Part shown: piece by piece, positions 42,083 through 52,465 of the stretch | Numbering within the stretch: position 1 is the stretch's first letter | How the letters are laid out: each line of letters opens with the position of its first letter | Source: Ichthyophis bannanicus | Lineage: Eukaryota; Chordata; Amphibia; Gymnophiona; Ichthyophiidae | DNA length: 64,000 nucleotides | Reading direction: 5' to 3' | Assembly (NCBI GenBank): GCA_033557465.1 | Contig: CM066035.1 | Coordinates: 896,613,309-896,677,308 of the forward strand | Notes under the pieces: generated by a model | What the model was told of the DNA's origin: nothing | Seen by the model: only the letters and a program-made list of their open reading frames with translations | Database searches by the model: none | Translations under genes and position numbers: made by a program

Positions 42083-42600
42083 TTAGACCTCTGCAGATGC
42101 TTGTTTGTTAGTTTCAGAATCTTGAGAATTTTCTTTTACTTTCAATGAAAGAAATAAACTAGAGCAGGAAGTAGCCATGTACTGGACATGAACATCCTTC
42201 AGTCTCTTCAGGATGCCGGAATGCTTCATTTCCTCTGGAGCTAATTCCTTTTGCAGAAATAGTCTGCTTATAATAATTTGTGCCTGGAGAGTGCTGCTGT
42301 CCACAGTCTGCATTTTGTCAGCATTAAGAAACAGCTGTGCATGATCAGACAACCTCCCATAGTGCCCAGTCAAGCCGCCTCTGCAGTGTGCAGGTTTCTG
42401 TGGTCCCTGGCTGAACTTGTCCCTTTGTCAAACCGTAGGACTGGCCCAGTTATAGAATGGCTTTGCCCATCCGCATGCTCTGAAATTAATTCATTCTTAT
42501 TCCTCTTATAACGTGCTAATAAATGGCATCCAAGGCTAACACTGTTCAGCAATAACTTGTGTTCAGCTTAAAACATTTCCAGACCCATACATCACATTTG
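42083..42600 (-). pseudogene. Unidentified coding-like stretch (host exon or processed pseudogene)
   Basis: Two minus-strand frames that look like natural protein meet with a one-base shift near 42370. The first (42552 down to 42370) reads CHLLARYKRNKNELISEHADG and GPVLRFDKGTSSARDH. The second (42373 down to 42083) reads GHYGRLSDHAQLFLNADKMQ, LQAQIIISRLFLQKELAPEE and KRLKDVHVQYMATSC, ending in a TAA-type stop. The composition is that of a soluble helical protein and does not resemble any transposon protein known to me. I do not recognise the family. No strong splice acceptor (polypyrimidine tract) is obvious, and the frame change argues for a pseudogene. Confidence 0.35.
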
Positions 42601-42978
42601 ATGATATTCAAGAGTTTCCTCCTAAATTAATCCCACTTATTTCAAATCTTGCTCTGTAATGACTTACTATCTTAACTCACAGTCTTATTCATTGTTTGGT
42701 TAGTGATATTTATTTGCATTTCTTGACTAGATTGTAAATACTAAGAAGCGGGGACTGTCTATTATTTCTCTTTAAACAGCACTGCATATATCTCGTGTGC
42801 ACGTGCTCTGTAAGTCTTAGTAACTTATAGTAAAAATGCATAGAAACAGATTTTCAGATATGGTCAAATAACTCAAATTTGAAAAAATATGGTCTTTGTT
42901 AAGTAACAGTTTTATGCAAAACTAATGGAGCCTACTTTCCAGAATATGTCAGTATGCGCGAATACTTGAATTAAAAAA
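42601..42978. other. Spacer with LINE/SINE-like tail at about 42720-42830
   Basis: gactagattgtaaatacta, ggggactgtctattatttct and cagcactgcatatatct follow the pattern of vertebrate L2-type 3' tails (plus sense). The rest is unassigned. Confidence 0.45.
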
Positions 42979-43059
42979 AAGTCCTTCATTCCATAGCATC
43001 CTCCAGTCTGGTCCAGACTTTTGGGTTCTGACCCCCTTCCAGCAGATGGCGACTGATGA
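42979..43059. repeat. Left inverted terminal repeat (D1)
   Basis: Inverse of about 49807-49880, with shared cagcagatgg, gggttctg and cctccagtc blocks. The exact first base is uncertain because the outermost bases are diverged. Confidence 0.68.
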
Positions 43060-44149
43060 TTCTAGGCCAGTGATGGCTAACCTTTTTGAGCCCGAGTGCC
43101 CAAACTGCCACACAAAACCAAAGAATTTCCTCAAAGTGCCAGCACGTCAATTAAAGCTCCATTTGCATAAGGTGCTTCATTTGCATAAATATTTGCATAA
43201 TGTTACCATACACTAACTTTTAGTAAACATGCCTCTTAATGAGTATATGGATAAAGAAAGACTAAAAGGTTTCTACATTACTATAATCCAGTACCAACCG
43301 CCAGGCACATTAGGAACTACTACAAACGCTGCCCATTTAGAACCCATAGCAAACCCGCCGTATCCTAACAGCACTACCAGGACTCACAAAGCACCATACT
43401 CTACCTATCAAAAGGCAACACTGCAAATATTAAACCAATACATCTCAGAGAACAACAATACATGACCTACTGGGGAAAGAACAAGTGGCAATGTCAAATA
43501 GGAATTATATAAACAGAATACCTCAGCTCAGTTACACATGCAGAACAGACCATTACCAAACAAGGAATCACAATTTAGAAACAGGAAGACAATAATTAAA
43601 CTGGGAACCCCAAAAGCCAAACTTGGAATATACAACAACACTGTAGAAATAAAACTATATATTAATTTCCTCTTGTACTAAACAAAGCGCAAAAATTAAT
43701 GATGCACATTTCCCAGAGCTGACATATTCCAATTAATAAATTCAAAATAAAGAGATATTTTTCTACCTTTTGTGCATTTTTTTTCAGTTGCAATTGTTCC
43801 AGCCACTTTCTTCTGGTTTCTTCGTGTCTTCTGCTAACTCTCCATCTGCTGTCCATTTGTCCTTTCTTCCGTCTTCTTGGGTTTTTTTTTCCATTCTCTC
43901 TCTACATCTGCTTTAACATACTAATCTTTCTCCTTTTGCTCTTTCCTCATTCCTATTTCATCTACTCAAAATTTACCCCTCCATCCTCAATCCCCACTTA
44001 CTCTCCCAATACCCGGCCAATTGTAGATTTTTTATCCCTCCCACACAAAATATTTTTCCCCTCTCCATTTTACTCTCCCAGCCCCATCCCATTCTAATCC
44101 TCCCCCAACACCAGCTCCCTTCTAGTTCCAGCCTCACCCAGCATCCATT

Positions 44150-44960
44150 CCCTTCTAGTCCCTGCATCAGCCCATTTCCAGTCCTAGCAGCCCCCCAACC
44201 CATTTCCAGTCCTAGCAACCCCCCAACCCAATACCAGTCCTATCCCCCCCTCATCAACCCACTTCCAGTCCTAACCCCCCATCACCCCATTTTCAGTTTA
44301 AGCCCCCCCCTATAACCCATTACCAGTCCTAACCCCCCATCAGCCCACTTCCAGTCCTAACCCCCCATCAGCCCACTTCCAGTCAGCCCCCCATAGCCCA
44401 TTGCCAGTCCTAACCCCCCCCATCAGCCCACAGTCCATTACCAGTCCTAACCCCATCAGCCCACCTCAAGTCCTAACCCCTCCCCATCAGCCCATTTCTT
44501 GTCCCAGCCCCCCATAGCCCATTATCAGTCCTAAACCCCCCCATAGCCCATTACCAGTCCTAACCCCATCAGACCACCTCCAGTGTTAACCCCCCATCAG
44601 CCCATTTCCAGTCCTAACCCCACCCAACAGCCCACCTCAAGTCCTAACCCCTCCCCCTCAGCAGTCCTAACCCCCCCTAGCCCATTAGCAGTCCTAACCC
44701 CCCCCCTCTAGCCCATTAGCAGGTTTAACCCCCCCCATAGCCCATTACCAGTCCTAACCCCCCATCACCCCATTTCCAGACAGCCCCCATCAGCCCACAG
44801 CCCATTAGCAGTCCTACCCCCCCAGCCCATTAGCAGTCCTAACACCCCCTAGCCCATTATGAGTCCTAACCCCCCCCTAGCCCATTAGCAGTCCTAACCC
44901 CCCCTATCCCCTTATCAGTACTAACCCCCCCCTAGCCCATTAGCAGTCCTAACCCACCCC
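44150..44960. repeat. C-rich minisatellite inside the hAT element
   Basis: Irregular tandem copies of a ~25-35 bp unit such as agcccattagcagtcctaac plus a C-run of variable length, more than 20 units. The array is diverged at the left and more homogeneous at the right. Confidence 0.85.
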
Positions 44961-44993
44961 CCATGGCAAATTTAAAAAAAAAAAAAAGCAGCT

Positions 44994-45332
44994 GGCTCTG
45001 GCTTCTGCCGCGGCAGCGGCAGAATGCAATGTCCCGTGGGGCCCCCTCCGCCCGCTAAGCCCCTCTGCAAGGGCTTTCAGATTCGCGAGGGAGAGCGTCT
45101 CCCTCGCGTCTCTGTTAAGCCCGCAGGGGCTAATGGGAAATTTCCCATCAGTCCCTCGCGTCTAAAGGGGCTGATGGGAAATTACCCATTAGCCCCTGCG
45201 GGCTTAACAGAGACGCGAGGGAGACGCTGTCTCCCTCGCGAATCTGAAAGCCCTTGCAGAGGGGCTTAGCGGGCGGAGGGGGCCCCGCGGGACACTGCAT
45301 GCTGCCGCGTCCGCGGCAGCAGCCAGAGCCCG
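44994..45332. repeat. Long GC-rich palindrome inside the hAT element
   Basis: The arms about 44994-45150 and 45178-45332 are inverted copies. For example ctaagcccctctgcaagg and ccttgcagaggggcttag, or ctcgcgtctctgttaagc and gcttaacagagacgcgag. The centre near 45163 is a short spacer. The RNA or single strand could form one long hairpin. Confidence 0.85.
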
Positions 45333-45431
45333 CTTTTTCTTTTTCTGCGGACCTTCACGCGTGCCAGCTGCAAGGCCTTCGCGTGCCACAGCTGGCACGC
45401 GTGCCATAGGTTCGCCATCGCTGTTCTAGGC

Positions 45432-46130
45432 TTTGGTGATATCACAGAATAAGGAGGCTGAGCTCCCCCTCCAAGCTAGTATTCTTAGTCTCCAGCAGAT
45501 GGGGAAGAACTCTGGTATAATCTGGGCTACACTGAGGGAACTTTTAATTGGCTTAAAAGACAAAAAAAATCCCAACAACAAAAGAAATTGATAGAGCAGA
45601 GAGCAAAGTAAATCAGGGCATTTGTTAGGGGAGTGTAGGATTTGATGCAGTGGTGAAGAAAGCTGAGCCCCGGTGTAACCATTGCCGTTTGGTCAGCTGC
45701 AGGTTCCTGAAGAGGGGATACACCCAGTGATCTGGGTCCCATCCCCTATTAGAAGGCTTCCTGACGCTACTGCAGCCTTTGGTGGCTAATGCAGGTAAAA
45801 AAGCGCCTGCTGTTTTACATTTTTGTTAGACGTCTGCTCTACTTCATCAGGTGTTTATCTTTTCCTTGTCTGTTCAGGATTCCGGGGCGTCTGTGGTGAG
45901 TTCTTGTCTCACTTCGGGGTTCTATAGTGTTTTCTGGTGATGTATAAGCACTTTCTCCCTCAGCGGCATTGAAATTGTGTTTTTTGAGGAAAGGTTTGTT
46001 CCTGCGCTGTCAGGCTGTCGGGGAAAGCCGTTTGCACGGCCTGCAGCTGCAGGTGAGGACACCTGCCCGCAGCAGGATTTTGAAAATTGTGCGAGGCCGA
46101 TGACCACACAGCAAGTAGCAGTCTCCAGGG
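45432..46130. other. 5' leader of D1, no gene recognised
   Basis: Between the left ITR (plus hAT) and the first gag-like sequence. An A-rich patch (45565-45590) is present; no clear start codon for gag is found. Confidence 0.45.
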
Positions 46131-47560
46131 TTTTATCGGTTTAGCAGGGGAGAGGAGGTCTCCGGCAGTTCAAATCATGGACGAGCCAGCAAATCTGACT
46201 TTCTCTGACTGTGGTTTTGGTGGTAACTGCAGCCATTTTTTTTCTCCAGCTGAATCATCCATATTAGGCCCTTCAGGGAGTTAGGAATTGGTTCTTGCTC
46301 TTACAGGGCGCGCTCTGGGTCAGTCTTCTGAGGGAAGTTGCCTTTCCTTTTCTCCTGAATTTATCTTGTCACTCACCAGGCTTGCTGCATGAAATAGAGC
46401 CTGGGGGAGTCCAAGAGGGCTGCAAGGCCCCTCCTAAGCTGAGGAAAGAGGCCTTGACTGGCACTTTACCTTTGGAAGCTCCAGCAGGAAGTTTGGCCAG
46501 AGTTTTGGACAACTTGGAGGAGGGCTTCGGATGACCCGATGAAGGGGCCCTTGGGGTTCAGTAAGGATATATCAGCTCTAGATCCCTCTGGAAGAGGATC
46601 CTAGAACTGTGTGGGTGTTTCGCTGGGAGGAGCTTTCAACTTTAATTGCACATTCTTTGGCGGCACTTAATATTCCTCTGGAGCCAAAGTGGCGGTGCCT
46701 CCCTTGGAAGATCCCCTATTGCAGGGCATCAGGGTGTTGACAATGGCTTTTCCCATCCACAGGGCTATCAAGAAATTGATTGAATTGGTTTGGGAGGTGG
46801 TCAGACCATGCAACATCTGTATCCCATTCCGTCGAGTGAAAAGGATCTTTTGAAATTGTCTAAAATGGATGCCTTGGTTTCGGTTTTGACCAAGAAAATC
46901 ACCATACCCGTTGAAGGGGGTGAGGATAAGTGATTGGAGACCTTATTAAAGCAGGCATTTGAGGTGAATGCTTTGGTTCTGCAAGCATCTGTCTGCAGAG
47001 CTTATGTTGCTAGGGTGTGTATCCATTAGTCACAGAATTTGTCAGACGCCAAAGGGTGGAAATTTGCAGCCTATGACTGAGGCGGCTAGGCTGGAGTCTG
47101 GAGTGGCGTACTTGGCAGACATGTTCTGTGATCTCCTCAGGACTTCTGTGAAGGGTATAATCTTAGTGGTTGTAGCTTGAAGGCTCCTGTGGTTGCATAA
47201 CCGGTCAGTGGACATCTCCTCTAAGACTTGCTTTAGTAAGCTCCCCTTTAAGGGCAGGCTGCAGTTTGGGGGGAGGCCTTGGAGAAGTTGGTCAAGGAAT
47301 TTGGGAGTCCAATCCGGCTAAGCTTCCTGAGCACAGGCCGAAGCCTAGTAAATCATCTCCAGCATTGAGGGGTCAGTCCTGTATTTCCGTCATTTTCAAA
47401 CGGTGTGATCTGCCCCTTATCAAAGGGCATGTTATCCTTCTAGGGATCAGCCCTTTTGGGGGGGGGGGGGTAGAGGAACGGGCCGAGGGGTTTTTCCCAG
47501 AGCTGGGGCTGGTTCCAAAAAAGCACAATGAGATGAGGGGGGCTCAGGCAGGGTTGGTGC
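46130..47560 (+). pseudogene. DIRS-D gag-like gene, degenerate
   Basis: Recognised by comparison with B1. VWVFRWEELSTLIAHSLAALNIPLEP (near 46605-46690) matches B1 VCVFRRDELPALISETLKALNMPTV. Later fragments correspond to the B1 segments around EVNALSIQAS (here EVNALVLQAS, near 46960-46990) and SKLPLKGKL (near 47235-47260). Numerous stops and shifts make limits approximate. The Cys-rich N-terminus of B1 was not found. Confidence 0.6.
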
Positions 47561-49310
47561 CAATTAGGGGTGGTCTTTGCCAGTTTTACCGTGCCTGGGT
47601 ACAGATCACTTTCGACCAATGGGTGCTGGAAGTCATTCGCAAAGGTTATGCTGTAGAGTTTGCGCAACCGCTTTCTGATGCCTTTCTATTGTCTTTGTAA
47701 AGCTTCCGCCAAATTACAGGCCATAAGGGACCATCTCCAGCAGTTGCTCTAGCTACAGGCTATGCTTCCAGTTCCCGTAGACCAGTTAGGTCAAGGTTGA
47801 TACTCTATTTTGTGGTGCCCAAGAAGAAGGGTTCCTTCTATCCTATTCTCATCCTCAAGTATATCAACCGGCTGCTGTGGGTGCCCCATTTCCATAAGGA
47901 AACGTTGCGATCCGTAATAGTGGCTGTCTGAAGGGGTGAATTCTTGACCGCATTGGATCTCATAGAGGCCTATCTCCATGTCCCTATCCATCTGGAACAT
48001 CAGTGTGTGTTAAGATTTGCACTTCCTATGGGACGCTTTTGGTTTCAGGCCCTTCTGTTTGGCGTTGCGATGGCTCCTTGAACCTTTACAAAGATTATGG
48101 TGGTGGTGGTGGCAGCTCTTCATAGCGAGGGAGTGTAGTACACCCCTATCTAGATGATTGGTTGATTCGGACAAAGTTGCTAGAGGAAAGTGTGACAGTG
48201 AGTCCTCACCACCCTACAGAACCTCTGCTGGGTAGTCAAACATGGTCAAGAGCCACCTCACTCCATTTCAAGATCTCACATATCTGGGAACATGATTCGA
48301 CACCAACCAGGGTTTGGTTTTCCTGCCAGCGGAGTGGCCTCTGAAGCTACAGGCGCAAATTTGGCTTTTCTTGTGCCAGTGAGCTCAGTTGGCATGGTCC
48401 TATCTTGAGGTCCATGGCAATGACATTGGATCTAGTGTCCTGCATCCCCTGCAGGGTCTGTGCCTTCGCGTTGGTCTCCTCAGTGGCATCCTCTCTCGAG
48501 CAAGCTAGTGTGTCCACTGGTGGTCTGAAGCAGCCTGACTTTGTAGTTGGATTCCATCCAAAGCTGGTGGTGGGAATGCCCTTGAAACCACCAGAGTGGA
48601 CAGTAGTGACAATGGACACCATTCTCTCCAGCTTGGGGGGGGGGGGCGCATTGTCACAAGTAACGCAGGGACTGTAGTCTCTGGAACAGAGCATGTGTTT
48701 GATCAACCATCTGGAGATGTGGGCAGTCCATCTAGTGCTCCAAGCATTTCTGTCGCTAGCTCATCACAAGGTCATATGGGTCTTTTTGAGACAGTGCCAC
48801 CACAATACTACTACTACTGAAAATTTGTATAGCACTACAAGACGTGTGCAGTGCTGCACAAACATGTAAGAGACAGTCCCTACTCATCAGAGCTTACAGT
48901 TTAGTCAAGACAGACAACATAGTAAGTGTAGACATAGGATACATTTAGGGGGCATGGGAAGGAAACACATGGAGATCAGGTGAGTCAAAATAAACGAAAG
49001 CAGCAGCAAGGAGGCGCGTTTTAGCCTAGATTTGAAAAGGGCCAGAGAAGGTGCCTGACGTACAGGCTCATGTAGTTTGTACATCAGACACCACCACAGT
49101 AGCGTACATCAATCACCAAGGAGGCACAGAAAGCATCGTGCTAGCAGAAGAGATCTCCACACTGCTTCAGAGGGTGGAGGCGGATCTTCTAGTGTTAGCT
49201 GTAGCCCATATGGCAGGGAAAGAGAACGTGCAAGCAGACTTTCTCAGCCGTCATCAGTTGGATCCCGGGGAGTGGACCCTGGAAGAATTGTCCTTTCTCA
49301 GTCTGACCTG
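47540..49310 (+). pseudogene. DIRS-D RT and RNase H, degenerate and interrupted
   Basis: RT starts YRAWVQITFDQWVLEVIRKGYAVEF. A later stretch encodes the YLDD region (ctatctagatgattgg, near 48147-48162), in a broken frame. RNase H ends in DTTTVAYINHQGGTESIVLAEEI and AGKENVQADFLSRHQLDPGEW (49080-49290). An L2 tail is inserted at about 48806-49055 exactly where the RNase H Asp-containing strand (B1: FSDNATAVAYIN) is coded. Many stops. Confidence 0.7.
48806..49055 (-). mobile_element. L2-like LINE 3' end inside D1 RNase H
   Basis: In plus orientation it reads actactactactg, then agtgctgcacaaac, gtaagagacagtccct and agagcttacagttta. The same order of blocks is seen at 59757-60060, where it is the 3' end of a minus-strand L2-like LINE. 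The fragment is therefore minus-strand and 5'-truncated. Confidence 0.8.
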
Positions 49311-49748
49311 GCGATGAGGGTTGCTGGTAATGGACATAATGGTATCTGCCTCCAATGCCAAAGTGGCCCGATTCTTCAGTCAAAGGCAGGAAAGGATGTC
49401 TGAGAGACTCAGTGCTTTAACTCAGGCTGAGAAAGGGTCTACTCTGTTTCCACTGTGGCCTCTGATAGGTCAGTTACTCCAACGCATTGAGCTACACCAG
49501 TGGTTAGTGGTATTGATTGCTCCTGATTGGCCTCGGAGGCTCTGGTATGCCAACTTCATTTGACTGGCGGTGACAGCCCGTGGTGGTTGCTGACGAGACC
49601 CAATCCTAATGCCTCAGGTGGATCGATGCTTACAGCTTGGCTCTTGATATGGCGTGGAATAAGGAAACATGGTTATTGGTCCAGGTCATTTCCACTCTGT
49701 TGCAAGCCTATAAGCATTATACCTCACTGTCGTATATTTGGGTTTGGC
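49311..49748 (+). pseudogene. DIRS-D methyltransferase-like domain and start of YR
   Basis: VMDIMVSASNAKVARFFSQRQERMSERL (49325-49410) and LVVLIAPDWPRRLWYANF (49505-49562) match the B1 domain after RNase H. The recombinase start (TLLQAYKHYTSLSYIWVWR, near 49695-49748; B1 TSLAYLRIWR) ends abruptly where a DIRS-A right end begins. The whole YR catalytic core is missing. Confidence 0.7.
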
Positions 49749-49804
49749 GAGGACTGATTCTTGCTGTCCCTGGAGAACACCTGTTACAGGTGAGTAGCTA
49801 TGCT
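49749..49804 (+). mobile_element. Solo right terminus of a DIRS-A element (A8)
   Basis: gaggactgattcttgctg, then ggagaacacctgttacagg and gtgagtagctatgct match the last ~56 bases of DIRS-A copies, including the 27-nt extension. TT follows (49805-49806), then D1 terminal-repeat sequence resumes. It is the stump of a lost DIRS-A insertion. Confidence 0.82.
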
Positions 49805-49806
49805 TT

Positions 49807-49901
49807 CTCAGTCTCCATCTGCTGAAAGGGGGACAGAACCCAGAAAACTGGACTGGAGGGACTAAAGGAAAGAAAATTAGCAGGTAAGACTTGGTTTCAC
49901 C
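49807..49901. repeat. Right terminal repeat of DIRS-D (D1)
   Basis: ctcagtctccatctgctg...ggactggagggac...ttagcaggtaagac...tttcacc. The last part resembles the B1 end (ttagcaggtaagtctaatttcacc), linking families B and D. TT follows at 49902-49903. Confidence 0.75.
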
Positions 49902-50054
49902 TTAGGATTTTCTTGGACCCTTGGTGAATTGAATTTGGCGTGTCTCAAACATGAATCAGACTTAATTAAGGACGCATATGGAAGTCATAAACCTTAGGAA
50001 AGTAAGCTAATACAGACTTTGTAGAAGTACAGGAGGAGAGCTCATTTGGAAGCA

Positions 50055-50320
50055 AGCTGCTACGAGGGGACATAGGATGAGGGTGAAAGGGGGATAGACC
50101 CGGGAGTAAATATTTCTTTACAGAAAGAGTGGTAAATGCATGGAATAGTTTCCCAATGGAGGCGGTGGAGACAAGGACAGTATCTGAATTCAAAGAAGCA
50201 TGGGACAAACAGAGGATCTCTAAAGGGAAAAAAGGGGACTGTTGTAGTGGTTGATATGGAAGGGCAAACTAGATAGGCCATGTGGTCTTTTTCTGCCATC
50301 ATGTTTCTAAATTCTCTGTT
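50055..50320 (+). mobile_element. CR1-like LINE fragment, RT C-terminus and 3' end
   Basis: The plus strand reads like RMRVKGG-, KYFFTERVVNAWNSFPMEAVETRTVSEFKEAW: the C-terminal block of CR1-clade reverse transcriptase. It ends with tgatatggaagggcaaacta and gataggccatgtggtctttt, the same tail found inverted at 55630-55700. A short 5'-truncated copy. Confidence 0.72.
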
Positions 50321-50814
50321 GCCTCTATCCACAGAGAGCAGTCTGTAAGAGCTTGTGGAAACTGTTTATAGGAATAAGCCTGGTGATGTTGCAGTGACCT
50401 CCAGCACCGTGACTGCATAATGTAAACAAGCAACGAAACACTCCACAAAGTAAAATCCAGTTGGCTCCCTGTAAAATAGTGCCAGGGCTGGCCTAAGCAT
50501 TAGGCAAATTAGGCAATCGCTTAGGGCATCGCTTTCATGGACGCTATCAAAGAATAGCATCTGTGGCAGCAAAATAGCAGGTCCTGACATCTGCATATAC
50601 TCGGAGAATCCATCAGCAAAATATTTAATTTTTAAAAGCTAGTTCTTTTATGTAGAAGAGGTAGAAGGCCTAAGTCATGAGGACTCGATTTCTGTCCTTT
50701 TTCCAGACAAAGGTGTGACACGTAGGTATGTGTGTTTGCTTAATATCCACTCAAAAGTCCATTATTTACAAGCTATGTATCAATTAGGAAACTCGTTCAC
50801 TATTAACAATAGCT
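50321..50814. other. Spacer, no gene recognised
   Basis: ggctggcctaagcattaggc and aaattaggcaatcgctta (50480-50525) look like part of an old interspersed repeat. Nothing else is assigned. Confidence 0.4.
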
Positions 50815-51182
50815 GGATTAGAGAAAATTTCATATTCTCTGAGGTCTCAGAAATGAGCATTGCCATTAAGACTCACGTCTTTGAATAGCAAAAATGCTTT
50901 ATCACATCAATGACCTCTTAGATAAAAAACAGAACTCTAATCTTTTTTTTTTTATTAGAATTTCAAACAAACTTACAAAGCAAGCATAAAGAAACTATAG
51001 ATGTTTCATACAAGCAAAATGGAAACAAGTATTAACCAAAGCACACAATAAAAAGCAATACATCATCATAGCCCACAATATGGGGAGATACATAAAAAAG
51101 AGAAAAAAGCACAAGGAAACAAGATAGAGCAAACTCTAAATTAACTGGCAGCATACAAACTTAACCCACCCTCCTCCAGTTA

Positions 51183-52312
51183 CTAATTTCCAGGTCGTTC
51201 CTTGTCAGAAAGAAATACCTCAAGCTGAGAGGGATCAAGAAAAACAAACTTTGAACCTTGAAACAAAACCAAGCATTTACAAGGGTATCTAAGAAAAAAA
51301 GTAGCAGAAATCGCGAGCAACCTGGGTTTAAGAGCCAAAAAAGCCTGTCTCCTAATCTGAGTCGCTCTACTAATATCTGGGAAGATTTGAACTCTAGCAC
51401 CACAAAACAGAACTGACATGTTCTTAAAGTAACTACGAAAAACAAGCATTCTATCCTGGTCTGAAAGAAAAGATACCACCAAAGTGGCTCTAGAGGGAAT
51501 ATTATCCTTAGAGTCCTCTAGGAATTTGGTAAGGTCCAGGGCATCCAGGCCCCCCTAACCTCATCAAACCCAGCCAGAGAACCCGTAGCCAACCTCTTAC
51601 CAGTTGGATAACATAACTTAGAGAGAACAATGGAATCAGCCGAAGCTAATCCCAAGACCTCTTTGAAATACTTTCTCAGTAAAATTTCAGCAGAAAGCAA
51701 ATGAGAAAAGGGAAAATTCAACAATCTAACATTCTTTGCTCGAAACATGTTGTCATACTGTTCCATCTTATTGTGCACATACAAACTTTCCTTTATATGA
51801 GAGGTATTAACAACTGCAAGGGCCTGACACTGGCTTTCACACTTAGCAACCTGTGTGGAAATACTCTCAACCTTATTACCCACTTCAGACAACCTGGTGG
51901 TAATCTCAGAAGAGAAACCACAAAGCTGTATTACAGTGGGCACCAAGGTGTTTTCAATACGGGTTACCACTTTCCAAATGTCTGCCAGGGTGACCTGATC
52001 ATCCGGGACCACCCTGGCTTCATCCGGAACGGGCACCCATATTACTGGTTTCAACTTTTCCCCAGCATCTATCGGGGTACTCTGCTGAAACTGAGTGCCC
52101 TTAAAGGCGGACAAAGGTGGAGATACATATACTGGAGGAGAAGGTGGTGACCTGTCCGGGGAGCTCAGAGACACCGGGGATGGGCGAAGAACGAGAAAGT
52201 CAGGGTCAGGTGATACATTGGTGTTAGTCACTACCTTAACATGTTTGTCCATGGGTCCAACAGCAACCTCATTTTGCTCCGCCGGCAAAATCTTCTTTTT
52301 TCTTTTACCCAT
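51183..52312 (-). pseudogene. L1-type ORF1 protein (RNA-binding chaperone), one frameshift
   Basis: About 376 codons from ATG at 52312. N-terminus MGKRKKKI is basic, followed by a Pro/Ser-rich segment (about residues 40-75). A coiled-coil-like region follows (TLADIWKVVTRIENTL ... VGNKVESISTQVAKCE, residues ~125-175). Then comes an RRM-like stretch with KNVRLLNFPFSHLL and ILLRKYFKEVLGL. The C-terminal domain (MLVFRSYF, VQIFPDISRATQIRRQAFLA, LKPRLLAISATFFLRYP) matches L1 ORF1p-type CTDs. A one-base change in a G-run (C-run 51551-51556 on plus) shifts the frame before the CTD. The protein would coat its own RNA as trimers; that role is family knowledge. Confidence 0.85.
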
Positions 52313-52465
52313 CTATCCAGCAGCTGAAAAACGCAGCACTTGAGCCTGCTCTCCCGCTCTCCTGCATGGCTCCAAGGGGCTCCCAAGGGGCCTAATATGC
52401 CCCTTGTATCTAACCCTTATATCGCTGCCCCGACTGGCGCCTCCGGCTGCGCCTGGTCTACTAAG

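Larger units (their letters stand above)
43068..45423. mobile_element. hAT-type DNA transposon, non-autonomous, with 8-bp target duplication
   Basis: The terminal inverted repeats are cagtgatggctaacc (43068) and the inverse of ggttcgccatcgctg (ending 45423), fitting the hAT pattern CAGNGnTGG. A perfect 8-bp duplication ttctaggc flanks it at 43060-43067 and 45424-45431. The 2356-bp interior has no transposase. It holds AT-rich DNA (43200-43980), a C-rich minisatellite (about 44150-44960) and a long GC-rich palindrome (44994-45332). It sits in D1 just inside its left terminal repeat. Confidence 0.85.
42979..49901 (+). mobile_element. DIRS-D retrotransposon copy D1, heavily interrupted
   Basis: The left end lies near 42979; the right end is 49901, followed by TT. 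The two ends are inverted copies (cctccagtctgg...tgggttctgaccccctt against aagggggacagaaccca...ccagtccag region). Between them are gag, RT-RNase H, methyltransferase-like and the start of YR, all related to B1. It is interrupted by a hAT element, an L2 tail and a DIRS-A right end. The ICR and most of YR are gone. Confidence 0.78.

Noticed and set aside
44150..44960. Regularly spaced repeats resembling a CRISPR array
   Set aside because: Units and 'spacers' are both variants of one C-rich minisatellite, the host is a vertebrate and no cas genes exist.
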